DNA from: Apoderus coryli
Lineage: Eukaryota; Arthropoda; Insecta; Coleoptera; Attelabidae
Direction: 5' to 3'
NCBI GenBank assembly: GCA_911728435.2
Contig: OU452210.1
Coordinates: forward strand, 4,526,001-4,590,000
Length of the DNA: 64,000 nucleotides
Shown in pieces: positions 1 to 11,600 of the stretch (position 1 is its first letter; each line of letters begins with the position of its first letter). The notes beneath the pieces were generated by a model, which ran no database searches, was not told the origin of the DNA, and worked only from the letters and a program-made list of their open reading frames with translations. Position numbers and translations under genes: made by a program.

Positions 1-317
1 GTTAAGTCAAAAAAGCAGATAGGTTTTATCTGATTATCTTGTTGGTTTTTTGAGCGTAACTTCATCGGAACGTATCAGAAGTAAGTAATGGCAACATGCT
101 GGATTTATCCACAGAAACTGGTATCTCGTTTCTGCTTGATATAATTATAAGATCTAAGGCAGAATGTTATTCTGTTATAGTTTTTAGCTCTCCATATCAT
201 ATATGTAATATATGTATATATGGAGACTATTAGTTTCATGAAAAAAAAATTTTTTTTAATTTCACCGGAAATACTTCTTTTTGGTCATTTTATACATAAA
301 TAAGTAGTTTTAAAAAA

Positions 318-346
318 ATGTCTGTCTGTCTGTCTGTCTGTCTGTA

Positions 347-377
<31 letters not shown>
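318..377. repeat. (TCTG)n microsatellite
   Basis: About 60 bases of near-perfect TCTG tetranucleotide, interrupted by TATG. It sits at the left end of the Helentron/DINE-like element. Such GTCY tracts are a known internal feature of DINE-1 elements, which links it to the array on its right. Confidence 0.
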
Positions 378-2615
378 ATCCACGAAAACGCAAAAACCGC
401 TTAACAGATTTTAACCAAATTTGGTACAAAAATACTATTGGACATGGCAAGGAGCTGATTAGATTTTGGGAAACATTGAGCGTAGGCAAAGGGTTTAAAA
501 GAGGGTTCAAAAATTAAAAAAATTCATAGTTCTTAAACTTATCCGAAATACTGCATAATTTTTTACGCATTTAATTGAATATAACCTAAAATATTGAACA
601 TAAAATATTAGACCACATTGGCGTTCGAAAATAGTGTAAAATGGGGTAAAAAAGATTAAAAAAAAACGTATTTCTTAAAAATAGCAGAAATATTAACTAG
701 TTCTTGATAGTTTTGATAGAATATAACCTATAAAATGTGTTATGAATAACTTACTTTCATAGGCGTTCGTAAATAGTGGAAAAGGGGTCAAAACATAAAA
801 AATATATATTTCCTAAACTTATTCGGAATATGGAATAATTTTTCATAGTTGTGATACAATATAAGCTAAAAAATATTCCATAAAAGAATTGGTTCACACA
901 GGCGTTCGAAAATAGTTTAAAAAAAGGGTCAAAAACGAAAAAAAAAACGTTTCCCAAATATACCAGAAAAATTGGCTAATTATATATAGCTTTGATATAA
1001 GATAACCTAAAAAATGCAGCATAAAATTTTTATTCACATAGGCGTTCGTAAATAGTAGAAAAAGGGGTAAAATAAAAAAAAATTAAAATGTAAAAAATTT
1101 TATATTTAACTAGATGAATTGGTGTTAAAAATACACGACAAAAATTAATGTACCATAGGCGTCCGTAAAAATTCTATAAAAGGGTCAGAAAAAATTTGTA
1201 TCCGTGATAACTCAAAAACCATTTAACGGATTTTAACCACATTTGGTACGAAAATACTACAGGATAATTATAGGTGGTGATTAACATTGAGCGTAGGCAA
1301 CGGGTTTAAAAGAGGTTTCAAAAATTTAAAAAATCATAGTTCTTAAACTTATCCGAAATATTGAATAATTTTTTATAGTTGTGATAGAATATAACCTAAA
1401 AAATGTTACATAAAAGAATTAGTTCACACAGGCGTTCGAAAATAGTGTAAAAAAGGGTCAATAACGAAAAAAAAATGTTTCCCAAATATACCAGAAAAAT
1501 TGGCTAATTATATATAGCTTTGATATAAGATAACCTAAAAAATGCAGCATAAAATTTTTATTTACATAGGCGTTCGTAAATAGTAGAAAAAGGGGTAAAA
1601 TAAAATAAATTAAAATGTAAAAATTTTTATATTTAACTAGTTGAGTTGGTGTTAAAAATACACGACAAAAATTAATGTTCCATAGGCGTTCGTGAAAATT
1701 CTATAAAAGGGTCAGAAAAAATTTGTATCCGTGATAACTCAAAAACCACTTAACGGATTTTAACCACATTTGGTACGAAAATACTACAGGCTATTTATAG
1801 GTGGTGATTAACATTGAGCGTAGGCAAGGGGTTTAAAAGAGGGTTCAAAAATTTAAAAAAATTATAGTTCTTAAACTTATCCGAAATATTGAATAATTTT
1901 TTATAGGTGTGATAGAATATAACCTAAAAAATGTTACATAAAAGAATTAGTTCACACAGGCGTTCGAAAATAGTCTTAAAAAAAGAGTCAAAAACGAAAA
2001 AAAAAATGTTTCTCAAATATACCAGAAAAATTGGCTAATTATATATAGCTTTCATATAAGATAACCTAAAAAATGCAGCATAAAATTTTTATTTACATAG
2101 GCGTTCGTAAATAGTAAAAAAAGGGGTAAAATGAAAAAAAAATTAAAATGTAAAAATTTTTATATTTAACTAGTTGAATTGGTGTTAAAAATACACGACA
2201 AAAATTAATGTTCCATAGGCGTCCGTGAAAATTCTATAAAAGGGTCAGGAAAAAATTGTATCCGTGATAACTCAAAAACCACTTAACGGATAACCTACAA
2301 CATGCAGCATAACAATTTTGTTTACATAAGCGTTCGTAAATAGTAGAAAAGGGGGCAAAATAAATTTTATAATAAAACTTAAAAAAAATCAATTATTTTG
2401 CGTACAAGAATTTGGCCTAGATCTGGAATATAAAATATCTGCGTATAAATAGTGCCTCCAAAGAGAAGAAAAAGGCACAAAACCCGATACAAAAAAAAAA
2501 AATAGCTGATGTCTAAAACAAAACAAAAATTTAGATAAATGACAAAAAGGTCATAAAATTATGACTTTTACACTTAAATATGGAGAGCTATTCGTGCCTC
2601 GAGGGCAACAGCTAG
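318..2615 (+). mobile_element. Helentron/DINE-1-like non-autonomous element with internal higher-order tandem array
   Basis: Begins with a TCTG tract. It continues as AT-rich repeats carrying the octamer GGCGTTCG (or close variants) near 620, 762, 901, 1041, 1159, 1431, 1569, 1685, 1959, 2100, 2219 and 2329. A larger unit starting TCCGTGATAACTC recurs at 1201, 1728 and 2261, so the outer period is about 530 and the inner period about 115-140. The right end has a hairpin TGCC-TCGAG-GGCA (2595-2607) followed by CTAG (2612-2615) and T, matching Helitron-type 3' termini. No coding capacity. The 5' boundary is uncertain. Related fragments lie at 34921-35085 and 58780-59085. Confidence 0.
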
Positions 2616-2619
2616 TTTT

Positions 2620-3185
2620 AAAGGCAAATTCACAAATATGGTATTTAGATACATGTTTTAACCATCATTGTAACGTTCTTCGTGGTCGTTCAAATCATAT
2701 TTTAATATAATGTAGTGCTAAGGAATGTCATTAAACAAAATCAAAGTGCTGATTAGATAAAAATGAAATAAATGAGGATATTTATTTCAAAAAAGTCACT
2801 CTGTGTATACGAGAGTGCCAGTAATATGCATGTTAGGTATTGTGAACGTCACGGAGTTTTACGGTGAAACTCAAATACCCTTAAGGGCTTAAAATATTTT
2901 AGACAAGAGCCGTATACAATTTTTCAATAGAATGCACCATATTATATTGCATTTTTGAACTACATAGAAAAATAATATTTCCATGTTTCATTTAATTTCT
3001 TAAGGCTTGAAAAAAATGACATCAAAATGAAACAAATTTACATATCAAGCCAGATATAATAATAATGTTTAGATGAAGATATAAATATATGTATATAAAA
3101 AGCTTGGCATAGTAAGTAAGTTTTATTTCAAACATTAAAGACTGAACATCCCAAAAAATTGTATCTACTAACATAGTCAGTCGAG
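2620..3185. other. AT-rich spacer, nothing recognised
   Basis: No coding frame, repeat structure or RNA motif recognised between the Helentron-like element and the fold-back element. Confidence 0.
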
Positions 3186-3189
3186 ACTA

Positions 3190-4146
3190 ATATGTGGGCA
3201 ATCTATCGGATTGGGGTAGGTTGTAAAAATAGGTTATAAGTTCATATAAACTTTTGTGTCGAATGGGCCTTCGCTTATGTAGTTATGAGCCCTTAAAGAC
3301 TAGACCTGAAATTCATGATAACTTTTGAACCGCTTCGTATAAATTAAAGCAATTTTAGTATAATTTACGTCAGATAGGGACTCGTCGAGTATCCCTATTT
3401 AAAACAATGGAATTTCATTAAGGCCGCAGGGGCGTACTGACGTAGGGATTGTTCACCCCCTTTTTTTTAACGCGTTTTGCTACTGAGATTTTGAACCAGT
3501 TTTTAAATAGCTTAAATTTATATTTATTTAAATGTGACTTTTGAAAATCGTTGGATAGGAAGAGGAGAACCAGTTGCTTGTCCTTCTCGATCACCGGATT
3601 TTTTCTTGTAAGGACATTTGTATATTCCACACCGGTTGACACTAGCTAGGGAAAACTTATTAGAAAGGATTAATTTTCATTGTCGTGAAATAAGGAACAA
3701 TGTTGCAGCACTGTCGCAGGTCCAACAGTCTTCAACAGTTCAAATAAGAGGGTCATGTTGAACAGATATACAAAATTAATATATAAAATCCCACACTTCA
3801 TACATTTTAAATAAAAAGTACTTTAGCTCGAAACCGGTTTATTTGATCGATATCGAAGAAGAGTACCATTTTTATAGCAAAATGCTTAATTTCAGTACGC
3901 CCCCACTGCCTTAATGAAATGCCATTGTTTTAAAGAGGGTTACTCGACGTACTGACGTACATTATAGTAAAATTGCATTAATTTATACAGGCGGTAAAAA
4001 ACTGAAGTTCAGCTCTAGTCTTTAAGGGCTCATAACTTCACAGCGAAGGCCGATTCGACAAAACTTTATATGGACTTATAACTTTCTTTTTTCACAACCT
4101 ACTCCAAACCGAGAGATTGCCCACATATTCTGGGACACCCTGTATA
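3190..4146. repeat. 1 kb fold-back (long inverted repeat) element
   Basis: The left end (from TATGTGGGCAATCTATCGGA at about 3191) recurs inverted at the right end (GAGAGATTGCCCACATATTC, about 4110). The inverted match continues inward for about 240 bases: 'gagcccttaaagactagacctgaa' type sequence on the left, CTCTAGTCTTTAAGGGCTC on the right, and CAATGGAATTTCATTAAGGC against GCCTTAATGAAATGCCATTG. The right end runs into GACACCCTGTATA, a terminus shared by several small elements here. The unpaired centre (about 3440-3890) has only a 74-codon frame resembling nothing known. Confidence 0.
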
Positions 4147-5347
4147 TAGTTTGATGAATTAATATAACAACGTCATTCTGATGTTTCCGTCTACATTATT
4201 TCGACGTTTTTGACAACATCTTTTGGATTGTGACATTATACATACGCTTCTTACATAACACATAGGGATTCCCTGTGAATCTAGTGTCAGCAATAGGAAT
4301 AAATTTAGTTCTACTTCTATCCTATCCTGTTGCCTGCCCAACCACTAAATATTGCCTTTTCTATCTTATAATTATTAAATAATTTTGTGCTAATATAGGC
4401 TCTATCAATTTTTTCAAAATTTGGATCACGTACCTATGCTGCCATTGAGTTGTGAGTCAACGAAAGGTCTCGCCTGGTCAAAAGAGGGTTGCGTGAAAAA
4501 ATTTTCAATATCAAGTCACAAAAATAAGTATTTTATGTTAAAGTTGTTTAATGAAATAACGAAATAGTATTTTTTTTTTGTGCCAAAAAGCAATTTTTTT
4601 TTTAAATAGTTTCATTTAATATCATTTTTTTCAAGCCTTAAGAAAATGCCATTCCATTAAAAAAGAATATAAAATTTTTGTATGCGGCTCTTTTCAAAAA
4701 CATCTTTATTTTAAGTATACAGTGTGTTCCCGGATAGGTGAAACTCTTGTAAAAGCAAACAATTTTCGAGTTTAAATTTGATCTTCTGGGTCCAGCCCTG
4801 CATGCTTTGAAATTAATGTGACACATGATTTTGTGAGTTTTGAAAAATCAAGTATACCTTGCAAATTTTTGAAATACTGATTTTGAACACTAGTAAAGTT
4901 TCAGAATGAAAAATTGAGTACAAAATTTCCAAATCCTAGACCTACTTTGATTTTTTTTTCTCTTTTTCCTTGGAAAAGTGCCTTTCTGGTAGCAGATAGT
5001 ACAAAATGTTATTGAAAAAAGTTGTTCAGGAAGAGAAGGTGATTAAGACAGTATAAGTTTAACGCCGTCTGCTCATATTTTGAATTTTATCTTTTTTCTT
5101 TTTTCTTCTGAGGTTTAGAAACAAAATTATTATCCACTAATACGGTAAATGCGGCTTCCCATCCTATTATAATGAAAATAAATCACTGTATTTAGAATTT
5201 TGTAGTCTTTGTAGAAATCATACTCGTTATTTGTTTCCATAACTCTTTTGTTATTACCCACATTAAACCTGATATAATTTTTACTTCAGCACATTTTATA
5301 CACAAAGAAACATTGATTTGGTAATTGAGCAAATTCAAGATTATTAA
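4147..5347. other. 3' flank, nothing recognised
   Basis: AT-rich sequence with short chance frames (60 codons or fewer). No repeat, RNA gene or coding exon recognised. Confidence 0.
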
Positions 5348-5353
5348 TTTTAT
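5348..5353 (-). other. candidate polyadenylation signal AATAAA
   Basis: On the minus strand this reads AATAAA, about 250 bases downstream of the stop codon at 5606. Such hexamers occur by chance in DNA this AT-rich, so it is only a plausible end for the Dscam-like transcript. Confidence 0.
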
Positions 5354-5605
5354 TAAAGCAATAATTGTAATAAAATATCAAATAAGCATTTAATTAACTA
5401 TTTCGAACAATTCCTGTTTATATTATTTAGTCTTTTAAAAGACACGCTATTAACATGCCCGTTGCAAGTAAGTAATTTATTCTAACATGATATGTTGTAC
5501 CCTTTTTAAACATTAATTATGCTGCCCCACACCCAATTGCAGCCGCCCATGAACTAGAATAGTTTGCCATTTTTTTCTTCGTCTTGTTCTCTTTCAATAA
5601 TAATT

Positions 5606-5657
5606 CTAAACGTGAATTGTAAATTCTTTCCGTTCTTGATCCTTACGTTCTTGGTAT
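5606..5657 (-). CDS. Dscam-like: Dscam-like exon T: last coding exon and stop
   Basis: Acceptor TTTTTGCAG|ATAC. One base completes the Arg codon and 16 further codons end at TAG (5608-5606). The peptide is [16 protein letters not shown]. The terminal I-H-V fits a class II PDZ ligand (hydrophobic-x-hydrophobic at the C-terminus); PDZ binding is an inference from the motif. A short 3' UTR presumably follows to the left. Confidence 0.
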
Positions 5658-8600
5658 CTGCAAAAATCAAATAAGAATTGTTTAATACCTATTATATGCT
5701 AATAAAAAATGAAAGGAAAATCGGCATATAGTTGTGAATAGACGGTAAGTTTCATATGAGAGTTGGAAACATGTATTCTAAGTGAGATTTGAATCCATAA
5801 ATTTAAAAATATTATAACCTAATAGATAAACGTTCTACACAATGATGGAGCTGTTTATTTGATGTTATCTATGCCGTGTCAATTTGGTTGTAGACGAGGT
5901 AGGTATCTACTTGTGAATATCAAACTAAATTCTTCAACCAACCAACTCAACCGAAACATTGGCCAACTGATTTAGGCAACACAAAAACGTTTCAGCTGAT
6001 TAAGATACTTTTGAGTACATTGCAAATTCAGATTTTCAGAAACATGTTTGGCTCAAAATATGAATGTATGACAATTCTTATTTTGATCTAGTGTTTATTT
6101 ACAAGAGCCTTTTTCTCGGACCACAAGATAAACTGACACCGATATCTGAAATAGCTTCTTCATGGTTAAATCGGAACATTATTATATAGAAGACAACGGG
6201 TTTTGAAGGAATTACTAAGATTGTCTTAAAATTTTCAGAATCTGAATTAATCCCGTTTTAGTGTAAAGTGTTCAAGCTTTCCGCTTCCATTTATCATCCA
6301 ATATCTACAATTCCAAAAGTCTCCAAGGTGGGACAGGCTGTAAACATTGATATTTATATTATGGAATTCTGTAAACAAGAAATTCGTAGAGACAAATCAT
6401 GTGACGAACGGATATCTAGTTTTTGTCGGATCATTTTCTTCAGGCACTCTATTACTGAAGAAGAAATCATTTTGATTACCAGGCAACCTAGAATTAAATT
6501 CTCTGCATCTTTTTTGGTCAGAGATTTTGAGTACATTTTGGTGCAAAGCTAAATGGATGAGAGCTATGTCTTTCTTGTCTTTACCTACTAATAGTGGTCG
6601 GTACCCTTGATCAAATACTAATCCGATTTTTATATTGTAAATCGCATTTTTCTATAATGTGAATAGTCAAACAGGGACGTCATTGAATTTATATTTACTT
6701 CAAAACTTGGTCAAGGTCAGGAAAAGCATTCTTCAATTATTTTTGAATCGCAATTGCTGACAAATGAAGACTTTTAAATTAGCAGTTCTTCTCGTAATTT
6801 CTAATAACCAAGAATTGTTTCCATAGTAAATACTAATTTCCAAACTTTGTCTTCCTCGTATTCGGTGTCTCCACTGTGGCGACTTTAGAATTAGCCTTTC
6901 ACTGAGGGTTTTAAAATAGAAGTTTGACATGCAGAGGGACAAAACGAATCGATCTTGGTATGATTTCAAGTTCCAACTATTGGTTGCTTAAATATCTTGG
7001 CAGACAGAAAGTGTAATATTACAAAATAACTTTGTCCGAATTGTTATTACCTTGCCAATATATGAGATAACTTTAAATCTCTATCACATTCCGCTTCACT
7101 AAGTTCACGATTATCAGAAAATCCTGTTGGGGGTCGAATTTGCACTTCTTCTGGAGAAACCCTGTGTACTGTTTGATTTGCTTCGTCGTCAGAACTGCAA
7201 AATTAAATTTATTTAAAATAATGAATTTTTAATGTAACAAATATTTAAGTAGCAACAATATGTTCTGCGTAGAATTTATCCAGTAGTATTGTTTCTATGA
7301 GTGTAGTTGCTTGTGGAAGTTTTTGTCTAAAATGTAACTAGTAACTAATTAAAAAAAAACTTTACACTTAGTGTTAGGACAGTTATTTATATTACCAGTT
7401 AGATACTAATCTCAATAATCCTAGATTAACTGCTTGGCAAGATTTTTTTGCTGAGTGTTATCAAATTTTGATGTGTCCTTTGGTTTGGACAGTTGCCATC
7501 TTACTAAAACTTTTTACTTATATATACGATCAAATAAAGGGTTTTTATAGAGGTGAAATGGAATAAAACAAAGATGAATTTTATGATTTTTTAAATTAAC
7601 ATGAAATTTAATTTATTCGAAAGATAATCTTCTGGCATTATAATTTAAATATGTCTTTTGGCATATGACCGCCACAGCTGGCTCGGACGTATAGTCTAAT
7701 CTGGAGGTCCAATTTTCGATGACTTTTTCCAACATTTGTGGCCGTATATCGGCAATAACGCGGCGAATGTTGTCCCTTAAGTGGTCAATCGTTTCGGGCT
7801 TATCGGCGTAGACTAGCGACTTCACATAGCCCCACAGAAAATAATCTACTGGCGCTAAATCGCACGATCTTGAAGGCCAACTCACGGGTCCGAAACGTGA
7901 AACTATGCGGTTACCAAACGTTTCCTTCAATAAATCAATTTTGGCTACACCTGTGTGACATGTGGCGCCGTCTTGTTGAAACCACAGCTCCTGCACATCA
8001 TGGTTGTTCAATTGATGAACGAAAAAGTCAGTAATCATGGCTCTATAGCGATCACCATTGACTGTAACGTTCTGAACAGCATCGTTTTTAAAGAAGTACG
8101 GATCAATGATTCCACCAGCCCATAAAGCACAGCAAACAGTCAGTTTTTCTGGATGTAACGATGTCTCAACATGCACTTGATTCATTCAAACAAAAGTGAG
8201 CTTCATCGCTAAACAAAATTCGCTTATGAGAATCGGGATCAACGGCAATCTTGCACGAGTTAGATTTTGTAATTAATTGCTCTGATAGACGATTATGTTT
8301 ATAACTAATAAAATTTGAAATAAATTAATTAAATTCGTACTAAGCAAAAGATAAACCTCTTGACCACGAATAAATATTACATAAATATTTTAGCATTTCA
8401 CCGGCGTAAAATTTTGTGATAGACGGATTACATAAGCTAATTTGTTTCAGATACTAAATCGTAATATATTACAATGACACTGCAACATTATTAATGTTTG
8501 GTTAAAATGGTTGGGGCAGGTTTCATACTTTTGCCTAAAGCAATTTTTTTATACTCGTATATAAAATAATTAATATTATTTTAGGTTAATAGAGCATTTA

Positions 8601-11600
8601 TACAATATATTATTCTATAAACACAACATGTTTTATGGTTTATACTGTTAAAAATTAGTTTTACAGACTGTCTCCGAAAGCTATGTCAAAAATGTAATTA
8701 GAAAGGTGAAAATAATGTCACAGTCTTGACGTTTCCAGCACATATAATGCAACTTTGGCAATTAAAAATTGCAATTTAAAGTCAGATTAAATTAAATGGA
8801 AATTAAATGGAAAAACTTTACAATATAGTGCGCTAAGGTAACATACACATGTCCTTTATATGGATTTTTTAGTTTTGAGGATTGCTTTATTATTATTATT
8901 ATATACTTAGTAAGAGTGAAAGTAACACTTTTAAAGGACAAATAAATATGATAAAAATCATGCGTATGTTATACTTTCAATATTATGTAAAGTGAAATAG
9001 AATATGAAATTATGTTACACTGAAACAAAATGTATGTTATATATAATAATATTAAGGTTGAACAAAGAGATGCCTTGGGGGTGACGAAAAATAAAAATAC
9101 ATGCTGCAGTACAGCTAGCTATTCTTTTAAGTTAAAATGAAAGGCATTTAAAATAAAAACGCAAGTAATTTTTCCAACCAGCAAAAAAGCACGAGGAACA
9201 GTACAGAAGGAAGCGTTATTGGTCTTTTTATTCCTGTGCTCATTGTTTTCCTTCACGCATGTGCTGTGATGGACATCGTAACGTTGCCACCATAACAGAA
9301 TGTCGACATGTTTTCCAAACTTACTTCTCTAAAACACCTTCTCAATCCTTTTAAGTACGTCTTGATAAACATCAAATGTCAAATTAAAAATTGTTTGCAT
9401 GTATTGGTGTTTATTTAGTTAGGAAAATGGCAATTAACACATCTTATGCTGAACAAGTTTATTTGATTTTGACATTGGGTGAGTGTTTTGAATGTTCGAA
9501 TACAGCTTTTAGGCGACATTTAGTTGCAAATTACTAGAAATCCGTAATAATTTTAAAACCTTTTATTATGTAAGATAAATCACACCATTTGAGCCATCCT
9601 TTCATAGTTTCACGATTTTGGAATGTCTTCTAAAGGCGTAGTTCCCTGGGGGTGCGTTTTCGGGCATAGATTTATTAAGTAAACTACAATTATTTTTTTT
9701 ATTTCCTACACGTCGTAGTCGTAGAAATATTGGTACACATTTTTGAAACACCTATTATAATAGACATAGGCTTTAAATGATTAAACCTACAACAGGTAGA
9801 CTAACATGCTTAACTAGATTTCATTTACTTTTCGTTTTTAATAATATGATTTGTGAAAAATATTTAAAAGTTGAAATATATATTTTTATTGAGCGATATA
9901 TCTCATACAAAATGATTGAAAAGCTTGTCTAAAGCTCTTTATTATCGTTATCATTATCTGACTGCATTTACATAACAGAGGGTTTTGAGTTTCTGATTTT
10001 ATCTCAAAAACTCACAAGTACCCAACAGAATAAATGGTAGTTGCATAATGTAACAAGTAAATATGGTCATGTCAGTCTGCCTTACCCATTTAAGCACATA
10101 AACAAATATATCATAATCGCTTTACCACCTACATTAAGAGTATCCAAGTTAACTCAACAATCCGTCGTTTTTGTATTATGTAAATGTACATACTTACTGA
10201 TTACAGTGGTGTAGTTAAAAATCTAGTTTATGATTTTTAGCTAGACCACTCATTTAAATTTATTTTTACGAATGAAGTATTCGTAGAATTCCGTCAACCT
10301 CACTTCATTGCACGGCCATATTTCCATTCACAGCTTAGTATAAGTGAGTCTGAAGAATATTATGGTATCAAAAACCCTACTGATCCGTTTGGAATGCTGT
10401 TTAAAGGCTATGAGAAAAAAAACCGGATCGATAAATTATTTCCCCTAATGACTTTTTTGCAAACAGCTTCTCTTTTCGTACGAAAATGAGATTGGTGGGA
10501 AATTAATTTGTGGTTGTTTGCTTCTAATAATTTGTTATAACGACGTTACACATTTAGGTACACCAGAAAAATTTGCGGTGTAAAAAAGACCAATCACTGA
10601 CTTTATTTCGACATTTGTTTTGGTGGATGCGACAGTATTTTGTTTGCAAAATAATAATATATCACCAATGAACAAAACAGCACATAATTTACATGCTGTA
10701 GTTAATGGTATATATTGTCTATGCGTGTTAAGTGTTAATATGTGATCTATCAACAAATAACATGAAGGGGATACCTTGGCTACCTGCTCGTACTCGCTGC
10801 ACGATAATGTCTTCTTCCCGCTATATGTCTAGGTGTTTGTTTTCTTTCTGCCAACGGAGATACATCATTTGATTCTGTACTTGAATCCCTTCTATATAAA
10901 TCAGCTACCAACAAAGTTTCATAACCAGTATATCCAACATTTCTGTTCAATTTTTTGTTTAGTCTGTAACTTGTAGATGATGACTGACATTCAGCAGCTT
11001 CTCTTTCTCCACTACCACTTGTGTCATCTGATTCTGAATCGGCTCTGTGTTGTAAACGTGATCTGAATTGTGTTGTTTGTTGTGGTGGTGCTAGAATATA
11101 ACATCAGAATTAAGTAGGATTGTGACTATTTATTTTAACACATCTATTAAACATTTTTTCCATTAAATAAAATTATTGATCATGTTTCAGAACTTCACAT
11201 CTTCATCAAAAACAATTCTTACCCATATATCGTTCAATAAGTCTGTAGGATAATTAAGAAAAAAACAAAATTATGTCAAAACTCGCCTTAGAGGGCAATA
11301 CAACGAGTATAGCGAATTTCCAACTTTTCGATACCGCTTTTATAGTACGATTTCTCTTTCTCGTCAAAATAGGCCTCAGTTTCAGCGATTACTTCATCAT
11401 TGGACTTAAATTTCTTTCCAGAAAGCCTTTGCGCTTGAGATCTGAAAACAGGAGAAAGTCACTGGGGGCTAAATCTGGAGAATACGGTGGGTGGGTAAGA
11501 AATTCGAAGCCCAATTCATTAAATTTTGCCATAGTTTTCATCGATTTGTGACACGGTGCATGTCTTTGCAATTTCAGCCTTCAATCGATCCAAAAGTGCA

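Noticed and set aside
6268..6552. 94-codon plus-strand open frame in the last intron
   Set aside because: It overlaps an antisense frame, has no recognisable domain or homology, and lies in AT-rich intron.
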